Positions 7,632 through 18,976 of a stretch of DNA of 64,000 nt are shown piece after piece. This DNA is from Austropuccinia psidii (lineage: Eukaryota > Basidiomycota > Pucciniomycetes > Pucciniales > Sphaerophragmiaceae): assembly GCA_023105745.1 (NCBI GenBank), contig JALGQZ010000003.1, positions 79,768,696 through 79,832,695 of the forward strand, given 5' to 3'. The position numbers and the translations under genes are program-made. Position 1 is the first letter of the stretch, and every line of letters begins with the position of its first letter. The notes under the pieces were generated by a model. The model saw nothing but the letters and a program-made list of their open reading frames with translations. It did not search any database and was not told the origin of the DNA.

Positions 7632-9790
7632 GATAATAAATCACCGTATTACCTTTGGACCGGTCGAGAACCAAGGTTAAATCAACTCAGAGCTTTTGGT
7701 TGCCTTGCTTTCATGGCCATTCCCAAACTTCACCGCAGCTGGAAGCTAGCACCAGCTGGAGAAAGAGGTGCTCTTCTTTGATACGAAAACAATAACACGT
7801 CTTACAGAATCCTTCGGCTTCATGATAGAAAGGTAGCTATCACCAAACATGCAACTTTCGACGAAACTTCATTTCCCTCCTTAAATCGAGATCACTCGCC
7901 AGCTGACATCACCAAAGATCAACAATGCTTCACTATAGGCGAAAAGGATTCAATCACAGCTTCCGGAGAGCCGCAAGAACTAAACAATCAGAGCCCTCCT
8001 TTAGAAATGGCCGAGCAGCTCCATGCCGAAGAGGACCTTCCAACTGAATTAAGGATTGAAGCACCGCAAGCCACAAGAATCAGAGTGATTGGGCCACGAC
8101 ACCCCACTCTTGTCAACTCAAACATAGACAACCTGAACATACTACCTTACTCCCAAAGAGCCAACATCTTACTCACCTCATTGGACACGACACCTCGAAC
8201 ATTCAAAGCAGCACTCATCTCGGACGATCGCGACTTATGGAAAGAGGCTATCGACAAGGAATTGGAAGACATGGTCAAGCTTAAGGTTTGGGAAGTGACT
8301 GGGCTAGAGGACAATCGCAAGCTAATAGGTACCACCTGGGTATTCAAGACAAAACAAAACCCAGTGAATGGTGAGAAAGAATACAAGGCGCGTCTTTGTG
8401 CTCAAGGCTTTACCCAAACACCAGGAATAGATTACGAGAAAAGCTATGCACCCACAGGCAGACTCAACTCCCTGCGAACCCTCATTGCCTTTGCTGCAGC
8501 AAACAACCTACAATTTCATCGACTCGATGTGAAGAGCGCATTTCTGAATGCTCCCCTAACCGAAGATGTCTACCTCAGCATCCCTCAAGGCCTCAACATC
8601 TGCCAACAAAGCCACTGCTTAAAGCTAAAGAAAGCAATCTACGGCTTGAGGCAAGCGCCATTGGCTTGGTATGACTGTCTCAAAAAGTGGCTGACAAGCG
8701 TGGGATTCCGAGTTTGCATCCTTGACCCATGCATTTTCTTTAGATGCGACGAACCTTCAATATGGCTGTACTTACATGTGGACGACCTAGGAGTTTTTGG
8801 GAAAGATGTCCATGGGTTCAAAAATGAGATAGCTCTTCGATTTGACATCAAAGACCTAGCAGAGGCAAGTCTCATGCTCGGTATCAAAGTCACCCAGAAT
8901 GGGGAATCAATAACCCTAGACCAGCAGCACTTCACGGAGGCTCTCTTGGAGCAATACGGAATGACAGACTGCAGACCTTCACCCACGCCCCTTGTGACAA
9001 ACGAGCATCTCATTCCAGCAACCAGTGAAGAAATCCTCAAGCTAAAGGAACTAAAAATTAACTTTAGGAGCGCCATTGGGAGCATCAATTACTTAAGCAG
9101 CGCCACCCGACCCGACTTATCCTTTGCAGTAAGCACCCTATCGCAGTACCTCGAGTGCCCAGGGATACGGCACTGGCATGCTTTCCTGCATGTGTTACGT
9201 TACCTCAAGGGTACGCAGGATCTGGGACTCAGCTACTCAGGAAATCTCCCCAAAGGGATAGTGGCCTGGAGCGACGCCAACTGGGGCAACTGCCGAGCAA
9301 CTAGGCGGTCCGTCACAGGCTTCCTACCACATTTCATGGTTGCCTTATCCTCTGGAAAACGCGAAAACAACCTTCGGTTTCAACTTCCACAGCAGAAGCA
9401 GAATACAAAGCGCTCTGCGACCTGACCTCCGAACTACTCTGGTTAAAGCAATGGTTTCAAGAGGCAAATTTATTTGTGTCAGCTGAACCCATAACTGTAT
9501 GGGATGACAACCAGAGCTGCATCAACACTGCCAACGGCGACTGCAACTTCAATAACAAGCACATGAAGCACGTAGACATACAACTACACTTCATCAAAGA
9601 AGTTGTTAAATCAGCCACCATCGTGCTAAAATACATGCCTTCATCTGAGATGCTAGCTGACTACTTAACCAAGTCGATGAGTAAGGTGAGCCTAATCAAA
9701 GCTCTGAAACGCTTGGGCATTGTGAGAATAGGAGTGAGGGGGAGTGTTGAAATACCAGACCCAAAACGTCTTAGGTCAGAACCCTACTGA
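7632..9790 (+). pseudogene. pol: Ty1/copia Pol, 3' part (element E): integrase end, RT, RNase H
   Basis: The right-hand part of a copia polyprotein. It begins in the integrase C-terminal region (SPYYLWTGREP, LRAFGCLAF), cut there by the insertion of element A. The reverse transcriptase follows: WKEAIDKELEDM, then KARLCAQGFTQ, LDVKSAFLNAPL and the catalytic-type motif YLHVDDLGVF. RNase H is at the end with ATRPDLSFAVSTLSQYL, WSDANWG, and STAEAEYKALCDLT in another frame. Two lesions are visible: an in-frame TGA at 7779-7781, and a one-base frameshift near 9310-9345 that moves the RNase H C-terminus to the frame ending at 9790. The coding end runs into the 3' LTR, common in copia elements. With the lesions and the lost 5' half it cannot make a working Pol. 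Confidence 0.92.
9731..9744 (+). other. Polypurine tract of copia element E
   Basis: GGAGTGAGGGGGAG directly precedes the LTR start TGTTGA. It lies inside the end of the RNase H frame. Confidence 0.8.
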
Positions 9791-10313
9791 TCACTCCTGT
9801 CTCCCAATTCCCTATTACTCCCTAAAAAGACTAGGCTGATGAACTAACCTTATTCGTCACAGGAGCTGCTCTAACCACAGCTGCCAATCCTCGGAGTCAC
9901 AAGAATGACTCCTTATATAAGCTCGCCCAGGAGCCACCAAGAGAGGAACTGATCCTCGTTCCTTACACACACACCTTATATCTTTTCCTTTCATCTCGTT
10001 AAAAACTCTGCCTTATCTTAATTATTCTCTTTACATAAACTCTCCTTTATTATTCTTTAATATCTTTTCTTATTCATTTACATTGAGAAGCCTCACCAGG
10101 TATAGTCCCCAAAAGCTTCTCACGTCTGTTGTACCTTGAGTAAGCTAACGTACGCTGTTGTGTCAGTCGCGTAGCCAACCAGCTTAGCATAGTTCTTTTA
10201 GCTTAATACTTGTAATACTTTGCAGTCTACCTTTAGGTATTTCTCTTGTCTTTTAAATCCCACTTTGTATGATACGAATTGTTAATTATCACCTTTAGTT
10301 TCTCAATTTAACA
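9745..10313 (+). repeat. 3' LTR of copia element E
   Basis: Begins TGTTGAAATACC after the polypurine tract and most likely ends ATTTAACA, giving an imperfect terminal inverted repeat and a length near 569 bases. A TATA box sits inside. The exact right edge could be a few bases further on. The left LTR of this copia element is outside the window. Confidence 0.75.
9914..9920 (+). promoter_or_regulatory. TATA box in copia E LTR
   Basis: TATATAA, followed about 40 bases later by a CA-rich segment (TTACACACACACC). It is placed in the first third of the LTR as expected for U3. Confidence 0.55.
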
Positions 10314-10395
10314 CATGCTGTATGATCTGCCTGAACCGGTTGCCTGATTGAGTTATGATGTTGTCATTTACTTATTTGCGGTGGCCACGACGGCC

Positions 10396-10570
10396 CATAA
10401 CCTGATACAAAAATAGTGAAATATACAAAGTGAGCAGACTAATTAACAGAGAAAACTCCCCTAAGGGATTCTGTCAACATTGGGGTTAGTATAAATTGCT
10501 CATACCTGATATGAAAATAGTGAAATATACGAAGTGAGCAGACTAATTAACAGAGAAAACTCCCCTAAGG
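10396..10570. repeat. Direct repeat of about 70 bases, two copies
   Basis: Copies at 10396-10466 and 10501-10570 share GAAAATAGTGAAATATAC or a near match, then AAGTGAGCAGACTAATTAAC and GAGAAAACTCCCCTAAGG, with about six differences. The spacer is 34 bases. Confidence 0.85.
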
Positions 10571-11096
10571 CAGTTTCTTTCTAATAGAAAAATAGCTCTT
10601 AAATATTATTTACAAAGTCCCATGTGTTGTGTATAAGGATACTGTATGGAACTTTCTGGATGAATATGCTTATACTCTAACATCAGTCACAAGAAAGATA
10701 AAGAAATAAAAGGTAGTATAAACTACAAACCTAATTCTTCTTACAAAGATATAGATAAAAATATGCCACAGAACCTTTTAGTAGGTATGTAAAGAACACT
10801 GTAGAATAAAATTAGTAATATAGCACTTTGATTAAGCTATAAAAAAATACAAACCAAAAGATAGAACTTAATATGTTTAATACAATAGTATCCATTGAAT
10901 TATAATAAATGTAATACAATGGATAATTACAAAAATTAACTCATTTATACAAATGTCAACAAAGTATTTCTAAATTGATATGAAGAAGTACTTCCTTGAG
11001 AAGCTCAGAGGTGGACTGGAGGGCACTGTGTATAGGTGTGGTGAGGATGCGCAAGAAACCCCATGCACAAGCTAACTGCTATCTGTTATACTGTGA

Positions 11097-11175
11097 AAAA
11101 TAACCAATATACCTCATGGTAAAACAGTTAATACCAGGCAAAATAACCAATATACTGCACGGTAAAACAGTTAAT
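11097..11175. repeat. Direct repeat of 36 bases, two copies
   Basis: Copies at 11097-11132 and 11140-11175 share AAAATAACCAATATAC and GGTAAAACAGTTAAT. They differ at about four inner positions. Confidence 0.8.
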
Positions 11176-11228
11176 TTTTGCAGTGTGATGTGATAAACAA
11201 CAACTAATAAGCATCTTGCAACAATCAG

Positions 11229-11322
11229 CTCTCCTTTTAAGGAGAGTGATTCATTTCACTGCCGTGGCAATAAGATATTTCTTACTGCCGCGCCATGTGA
11301 AGTTATCACTTAATAATCTCTT
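11229..11322. repeat. Hairpin pair: short palindrome and long imperfect inverted repeat
   Basis: CTCTCC-TTTTAA-GGAGAG is at 11229-11246. Next to it, 11255-11274 (TTCACTGCCGTGGCAATAAG) pairs imperfectly with 11281-11302 across a 6-base loop. Outer arms (GTGATTCA near 11246, TTATCAC near 11303) may lengthen the stem. This is GC-richer than its surroundings. It could be a folded-back transposon remnant. Confidence 0.6.
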
Positions 11323-14300
11323 GGCTGCTCACGGACTGAGAGAGAGAACACTCTTTCACAGTAACAAATATGCACTCTTAAATTTAAAAAATGGGGTAAA
11401 AAACTGTGGGTATCAACCTTATTTGAGATTATTTGTATTAAATTAAATGTTCAATTACATCTAAAAGAAAATTGGGAATATGAGGAACTACAGGCTTGAT
11501 GTAAATGTATGATTGGATATGACAAGTAAATGTGGCTCCAGCATTTCATATAGATTATAACTTCTTCAAAATCCTTAATTTAATTAATTAAGGCGATTCA
11601 AAAGGAGTGACTGGGTAAAATGATAGAAACTATTCTTAGTAACATAGTAGGGAGTGAGTTTGCTCTAAACTGTCGAGTACCTCTTATTACTAGCTAAGAA
11701 TTAATGTCACTATCTAAAGGTGAAAGTATCAATGGGAACAGAAAACAACCAAGACAGTAATAAACAACATCTTGGTTCTCAAAACATCAGCCTAATAATA
11801 TCTTGTAGGGGTAAACAGGTTAGCCCAACAAGGCTGAAAAGAAAAAATAACACACAATTTCAAATTTATTAGCTAAAGAAGTTTTTTTAAAAGATAAAAT
11901 TCTCTGTTTCAATTTTTTAGTTTCTATGCCTCATTTGAAGCATGCTGCATGGATGTAATCAGTAATGTAAGGGTTGGTATTTCATTCCCAAAAATAGGGG
12001 GAGAGTTTCTCATGCTTTTGTTGATGATGGATTCCAAATGACCTTGAAAGACAGAGTTTTCTAATCTAAGCTGGTGTGTATGTTACCAAATTCCAATTAT
12101 TATTCCTGATTTTTTCTATGTTGAGGGACCTCAATACAAACTAATAGACCATTTAACTTTCAATTTTGACTATATTCAAGAAATTTGAAATAATTTCATT
12201 GATAATTGGAATCACATTTCCTTGAAAGAAGAGTCTATTGGGACCCAATTTAGTAATATTTCAGAATTTAAAAGGATTAATGCACATTTTAGGATAGTTT
12301 TGCATGTGAAATGACCAGAATAGTGCCTTAGATGGTCCCTATAAAGCCTTTGACAGAGAGCCTTTGATATGTTCAATTATCAGTAAGACCTCCTTTCCTT
12401 GAAAAATTGCCTTCTTTTTCTCAATTAATTCAATTTTTCAAGGATTTGAATCTTGTGCTAAATTGTCCAAATTTTTATCTTCTGAAATGAGAAAGGAATA
12501 ATCTTATATTGTAGCTGATTAAATTTCAAAAGAACTTGAAGCTCATTTACCAGTGACCTCTTTGACTTATTTTCTCTAAAATGAGGTTTGAATTCTGTAT
12601 TTTGACAAATGTAGTTCTCCATCACCTCAAAGCTGGCTTTGTTGAAATTCAAGGCAAACATGTTAAAACTCAGAATGGAGGGGTTGAAAACGAAGAAGTT
12701 TTTGAAACATAAAAATTAATAAATTCTGAGAACAACATTTTCTCAAAAAAAAATTGAAATAAAATGACACTGCAATCAAAAGATGATCCTTGCTATATAG
12801 GACAGAAGACCATTTCCACTTCTGTCTTCTCTCCTTAGAAAGCATCACTGGTATATATAATTTTAACTATACAAAATATAAAACTAATTATTTAATCTGC
12901 ATCATATTATCTACAACACTTTATTGTTTGTTATAAGTCTTAATAACTTTAGTTTCTTTTAGAAAATTTTATTATCAAAAAAGGTAAATTGTTTCACAAA
13001 TACAACTAAAATAATCAGGATTAATTTAATATCTATGTTAAAAATAATAGCTCCTTAGATTATTTTCCTTAGAAAGTACTTTCTGGAATGTTTGCTGATG
13101 AAAAAAGAAGTGAAAATTATTAATATTTCACTGATTGTACTCTTAAACTCATAATAGAAATGAATAATAAGATTAAAAGAATTAGAATAATAATATAGTA
13201 TCATAATCAAGGTGTAAGATATTTTATCTTATTCATAAAGAATAAAATAATATATGAAATGAATATATTAATATATTCATGGAAATTTATTACTGTTACC
13301 AACAAATGATAAATGAATGAGAAATTGTTATTCAATTATAAAAAACATTTATAATAGTAACATTACTAATATTAAAGCTATACATTAATATAAATAATTA
13401 CATATTAATACAAAACTATTACTGAATAATAATAGAGAAAAATATTTCAATGGGAGAAAATAATCTATTTGTAATGCTTGATATAATAATTTGGATTATT
13501 TTTACGGCTTTCACAGGGGCTCTAGTGGAAAACAAGAGTGGCCTGGAACTCAGGAATAAAGAACTCACTTGGAGGGCTCCAAAAGAATAAAGAAACAACA
13601 AGGATTATATTTCTTTAAATAAGAATAGGAGTAAGGACAAATATGCCAAAGATAAAATAAAAAGGAAGCCAATGGCCAAGATAATAAGAGAAAGCCAAAG
13701 CCAAAGAGCAAACAAAATGAATCCTCAATTCACTGTCTCAACCTGCCAGAAGAAACAATGGAATTAGTAAAGGATGTGACCACCAATATTCACTGACAGG
13801 CAAAGAAGAAAGGGTGCAAATGACTGACTTAAGATTATCAGTATTTACTTTAAAAAATGAAAACAAAATAAGGATAAAAATAAATCCCATATATTAATTA
13901 ACTGGGTAAAAAGTCTCCAGGGAAGAAAAGGTGGCCAGTATATGTGAAAAGTTGAATACGGATCCTGGAGGGTTAATCACCCATCCGCATTGACTATTTT
14001 TTATCAATACAGATCTGGCCATCTTGGGAATTGAACTATGTTAATGAATTCCCACAGTTGAATATGAATTGGCCCAAAAGGGCCAAGGCCATACAGCTTA
14101 CTTGAACACAGCCTGTATGGACCTATGCAGTTGTCCAAAGAATACTGAAGTACTTGATGTCTTGAAGACTAATTGAATGATTGATAACCTCTTGAGATTA
14201 CCCTTGTAATAATCCTGAAAAGAAAATACAACCCAAATCCTGCAGGGGCACGTGGTTGGTGTCCTCAAATGGCCTTCTGATAGCCACCAGGGATTGCAAG

Positions 14301-15339
14301 GCTGAATGACTGAAAAGACGTCTTTTGAAATGGGTTATGGATTTGGGGACTTGAATTTAAAAGGAATAATTTTGTCCTGAAAACATCACCATTGGATTTC
14401 CTAGCAAAATTGGTGTGTAATGGTATATTATACTATATAAGCACCACACTGTGGGAACTCCTTTTGGTGTCGGATGAAATAAGGCAGTAACTTGATGGGG
14501 AAATTATTGGTAAGTCTTTTTTGAATTTCAGAATTGTCAAATACCCATGGGTGCTAAGATGTATTAGCTGCCCCTCTAAATAATACTGAATAGTCAGCCT
14601 ACAGAGAATCACAAAATGAAATAAGATTTGTGGCTTTAACAGATAGAGAAGACTTATCAGAAGTCTCTAAATAAGACCTATCAATAACACTACAGTAAAA
14701 CTCTGATTTAAAAATGAAATTTCTGATAAAATAAACACTAATATTATTTATTTTATTTTAATAAAAGTGATGATAATATATATATATATTGGTTTTCTGT
14801 TATCTTAATAAACCTAATAGGAATATATTTCTTTTGTTTTTTTTATAATAATGATAAGAATATATATTTCTTTATGGTTTCATGTTGATTTTAATGATTC
14901 TAATAATAAGACTACTGGACTTGATTCTTTTAGAATTTTTTAATACTGAGTTTATATCACTACTAATTTTTTTTAATAACACTAAGCTTTTGAGCAAGGG
15001 TACTAAGCTTTAACTAGGGTATACTACTATTTCCTTAACAATAATAAGCTACTGAGCTTTTTCCTATGGCTATACTACTATTCTTCACCCATACTAAGCT
15101 ACTGAGCAAGGCTACTGAGCTTTTCACTACTGAAACACTACTACTATTCTAGATATCCTGCTAGCTCAGGGAATGGTGGTGATCCTGGATAGTGGGAGCC
15201 TGTTCCATTGATGATGAGAAAAATGAGGGAGAGAGGACCTCTATTTATAGTTTTTGGGCATTCATAGAGCTTCTCAAAACAGGGTACTTAGAAAAAAACT
15301 ATAGTTGAGAGGATTTAGCTGGTTAGACGTGTAGTTTTG

Positions 15340-15930
15340 GTGTAGCAATGTGTTTGCTGAGAGAATTATGCTGGTGGTACTTTTTCTTATCAAAATCATG
15401 TGATGTCTTTGAGATAATTTGGCTGGTGACATTTTCTTTTTGCCAAGAAAGTGGAGAAAATACAGCTCCTGACAATTGAGCTTTCTTCTAGTCATATGAT
15501 ATATGAGAAAATTATGCTGGTGTTTCTGTTTCTTATCAAAACCATGTGATGTTTTAGAGATAATTTGGTTGGTGACGTTTTCATTTTTTAGTGACTTTGT
15601 TGTGTATTTTCTGAGAGAATTATGGTGGTGGTACTTTTTCTTATCAAAATCATGTGATTTATTTGAGATAATTTGGCTGGTGATATTTTCTTCTAGATAT
15701 ATCATATCTTTGAGATAATTTAGCTTGTGAGATTTTATTTTTTTGGTGAATTTGTTACATATTTTCTGAGAGAATTATGCTGGTGGTACTTTTTCTTATC
15801 AAAATCATGTGATGTATTTGAGATAATTTGGCTGGTGAGATTTTCTTTTTTTGCCAAGAAAGTGGAGAAAATACAGCTCCTGACATTTGAGCTTTCTTCT
15901 ATTCATATGATATATATGAGAAAATTATTC
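15340..15930. repeat. Degenerate tandem repeats inside the solo LTR
   Basis: Units share GCTGGTGGTACTTTTTCTT, ATCAAAATCATGTGAT, GAGATAATTTGGCTGGTGA and, in some, GCCAAGAAAGTGGAGAAAAT. At least four units of varying length occur. They explain the open frames on both strands here, which I do not regard as genes. Confidence 0.75.
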
Positions 15931-16175
15931 TGGTGAGGCTTTTCTTGGGAATGGGGAAAGTGGGAAAAATATAGGTTTTTCTATTGAGTGCACTGCCATT
16001 ATATTTGAAAAAGGTGGGGAAATTGGTATTTTCAATTTTAATTGAATTTCTTCTGGTTGAAACTCTAATCTTCTTGATTATGCCCTAGGAATTATTTACA
16101 GTTTGATACACCTAGTTCCAGAGTTCTGAAATTTGATTTCCACCTCTGGAGTTATTCCCTAATTCCTATCCCTAG

Positions 16176-16430
16176 TTGCGGAGGCATTCCTGCAACTTTA
16201 TTTCCATTTGCGGAGCCATTCCTGCAATTGTATTTCCATTTGCAGAGCCATTCACACAATTTTATTTCCATTTGCAGAGCCATTCCTGCAATTCTATTTC
16301 CATTTGCAGAGCCATTCTGGCAATCTTATTTCCATTTGCGGAACCATTCCCACAATTTTATTTCCATTTGCAGAGCCATTCCTGCAATTTTTATTTCCAT
16401 TTGCGGAGCCATTCCTGCAATTTTATTTTA
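16176..16430. repeat. Minisatellite of 32-33 bases, eight copies
   Basis: The unit is TTTCCATTTGCAGAGCCATT followed by CCTGCAATTTTA. Eight units follow each other with scattered changes (GCGGAGCC, GCGGAACC). All three plus frames are open through it because 33 bases is a multiple of three. Confidence 0.9.
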
Positions 16431-16760
16431 TTTTATTTTTATTTTTCATTATTTGGTAAGCTTGAGACTGGTATAATTGGTATGGAATACCACAACACCT
16501 GAATACTTGGTATGGAGTGCATTGCTGAAGGAGAGTCCTTCCCCTGAATAGAGGGGAAAGCTTGATGGTGGCCTCTGGTGGTTATCAGAGGAAAGGGGTT
16601 GAAAGTGGACAGTGAGAAGTGGTATGTCCCAAAGGCCATGAAGGACCAAAATGGTCCAATTGACCATGTAACTGATGACATGGCCAATTGGCCATAAAAT
16701 GAGGTCAGGCGATATTTGCCGCAAAAGCCCATTGGGGGGTGATTACACATGATTGTGACA

Positions 16761-17185
16761 ACACCTTAATGAAGTAATTGAAGCTTATTTGAAATTTAAT
16801 CACAATGAAAAAATAGAGATTAAGGCAATTTTTACTATTTTTCTCAAACATCAAGCCATGATGAGCTTAGGTTAGTCAATCCTCCCCCAAAAACACACCT
16901 GCTGTAGGCAGCATGGCATGGTGAAGAAACTAACTCTGAACCATACCTTTAGACCAAGATCTTACCTCATATGAGTAGTTACCAGTTTTTTGACATTGCC
17001 TAGCAATTTGAACAATGCTTATACAAAATCTTGTCATAAGGAATATAAAAAGGCCCCCCTTCTTGGAAAGGAGGAGCAACAACAACTACTGGAGAGTCTG
17101 AATCAAACACACAGTTATTTTATCTTGGATTAATCTTTTTTTAAAATCTTTGCCTTTGTAAAAATACCCTTAATATAAAGATTGT
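16761..17185 (+). other. Probable LTR piece of copia element F
   Basis: No gene. The segment contains GAATATAAAAAGGCCCC (TATA box near 17044-17050) and a downstream CAACAACAACTACTGGAGAG-like stretch, as expected for an LTR promoter. The sequence on the far side of the 9.65 kb insertion is a copia gag leader, so this is most simply the split LTR of that copia element. Its left border was not found. Confidence 0.45.
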
Positions 17186-18965
17186 TGTGGAACTCCTTTT
17201 AGTGTGGGATTGGATAAGGCAGTCCTTGAGGGGGAAATCACAGGTAAACAGTTTTGAATTGCTGAAATACTCCTGTAACCAAGGGTGCTAATGGTGTTTC
17301 AGCTGCCCCTCTGAATATACTAAACAATCTCCCTACAGAGCTCACAAATCAATATTTAAGATTGTGGCTTTACAGCTAGAAAAGACTTTTCAGCAGTCTC
17401 TATCAGACCTATTCAATAATCAGGTAAGTAACTTATAAGTTAAAAAAACATAAAATATAGTTTTCAAATAAGAATATAAGATAATTTTAAGGGTAAAACC
17501 TTGATAGTATGAGAGGTTGATTAAATATAATAGTAATAATATATATTTTAAGGGGTAAGTTCAATTTGATGTTATATATGTTATAATACTTGATGGTTTG
17601 AGAGGGTATTTGTTAACATAATATAATAATAAGACCTGTAATAATTTATTGGTAAGATGTTGTTTAATATATAGAGGATGTTTGTTAAGTATATAAAAGA
17701 TATAATATAATATAAGGGTAGGTTTTTCATATATAATAATATATAGTTGTAAGGTTGGTTCTTTTTAAATATGAAGATATAATAAGACTGTTTTCCCTTT
17801 ATAATGTAAAGGTTATGGGGATAAACTCAATATTATGATTATTATTGATAGTATTCTAACTATAAGACTAATAATTTAGAAATAGGGTGGATTAATAATA
17901 TTAAGTAGACCTTCTGTTAACTACTATTAATTAGAAATCACTCTGAATTCAACTTATAAGTCTATAATACTTTGATAAAATAACTAGATTATCCTACTAG
18001 TAAGGGATGAATAGTTATTCTCCTTCTTGGTATATAACTAATTGGATTCATGGGGGAAAGAGGAAGGAATGAGGGAGAGAGGCCCTCAATTTATATTCTT
18101 TGGGCCCTCCATAGAGGCACTCAAAAACAATTGACTTAGAATTTTTCACTTCTTTTGGCTGGGGTAATTTTTTATAGTGGGGAGATACCATTTGTTTGGT
18201 TTGTTGCACCAATTTATGTATGATTATATAATCTGAGATGTTTTTGCTGGTGAGGAATTTTGAGATGGTGTCATTTGATCAAGATATTGCACCATATGTT
18301 TGGTATGTTGCACCATTTCTGGGGGGATGATGTGATTTTGTACAGCTATTGCACCATAGGTCTGTGCATTGTTTGAACTGTAGGTGGAGAATGCTGTGTA
18401 TTGTGGGGATTCTATCTGTCCTGTATGAGTTTTTTCTTTTATTTATCTAACTTAATTCTGTTTTTAATTTATATTTACTTGCTTATCAGGTGGCTGTGCT
18501 GTTATATCCACAGATTTGCTTGGTAATTTAAGGTTTTTGATGGATTTTCCTTGCATAAATTGATTGATTTTTTTTTCTGTCTTGTGACCGTTGATTGATA
18601 CAGTTTTAATTTATTCCTTATTGAAGTGGCCTCACTTTAATAACTGAATTGCTGAGTAATCCAAAGGTTGAGCAGAGCTAGGGTAACTTCAGTGTTACAT
18701 TACCCCTTTCACTGGTAACTTAAACATTCTTGCTAACCTGTCTTTTTCTTTTCCTTATTTTATTGTTATTCTTGTAATCAAATGGACCATTCTTCCAGTA
18801 TTTGCTTATGGGATTATATATATTGATGAATTTAAATCCATTTTATTGCTGAATTCCTCTATTATAATTGATTCATTATTGATTTTCCTTTGTTATTTCT
18901 TCAATTTATAGCCTTATAAGTAAAATTTCACTTGAAACTGGGCCATTAAGGTATGGAATACCACA
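17186..18965 (-). repeat. 3' LTR of the LARD-like element
   Basis: 1780 bases. On the minus strand it begins TGTGGTATTCC and ends GGAGTTCCACA. It follows a polypurine tract in the minus reading and matches 25054-26837 along its whole length. Confidence 0.9.
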
Positions 18966-18976
18966 TCCCCCTCTCC
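18966..18976 (-). other. Polypurine tract of the LARD-like element
   Basis: On the minus strand GGAGAGGGGGA abuts the LTR start TGTGGTATTCC. This sets the element orientation. Confidence 0.85.

Larger units (their letters stand above)
10314..13508. other. AT-rich interval without a recognised gene
   Basis: No frame here has recognisable protein motifs, and the longest open frames are under 80 codons. It holds two short direct-repeat pairs and a long imperfect hairpin, listed separately. The rest reads like old non-coding or decayed repeat sequence. The copia element E ends at its left edge and a relict LTR begins at its right edge. Confidence 0.6.
14450..16494 (-). repeat. Solo LTR of the 17186-26837 family, target duplication ACAC
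   Basis: On the plus strand it begins TGTGGGAACTCC and ends GGTATGGAATACCACA, matching both ends of the LTRs at 17186 and 25054. ACAC lies on both sides (14446-14449 and 16495-16498). No internal sequence remains, so it probably arose by LTR-LTR recombination. It is longer (2045 bases) than the 1.78 kb LTRs nearby because of internal tandem repeats. Confidence 0.85.
13509..16760 (-). repeat. Relict D-family LTR, interrupted by a solo LTR
   Basis: The left part (13509-14449) matches 56263 onward of the element D LTR: TCACAGGGGCTC, AACTCACTTGGAGGGCTCC, GTGAATCCTCAATTCACTG-like sequence. The right part (16495-16760) matches the other end of that LTR, ending GATTGTGACA. Between them lies a 2045-base solo LTR with its own target duplication. 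The relict is about 1.2 kb after removing the insert. Flanks ACGGC (left) and ACACC (right) agree at only three of five bases, so solo-LTR status is uncertain. Orientation is minus, as in D. Confidence 0.8.

Noticed and set aside
11216..11446. A 76-codon plus-strand frame
   Set aside because: It runs through the hairpin and into AT-rich sequence. No protein pattern.
16176..16502. Frames of 82-108 codons with FPFAEPF repeats
   Set aside because: They come from the 33-base minisatellite, which is open in all three frames.
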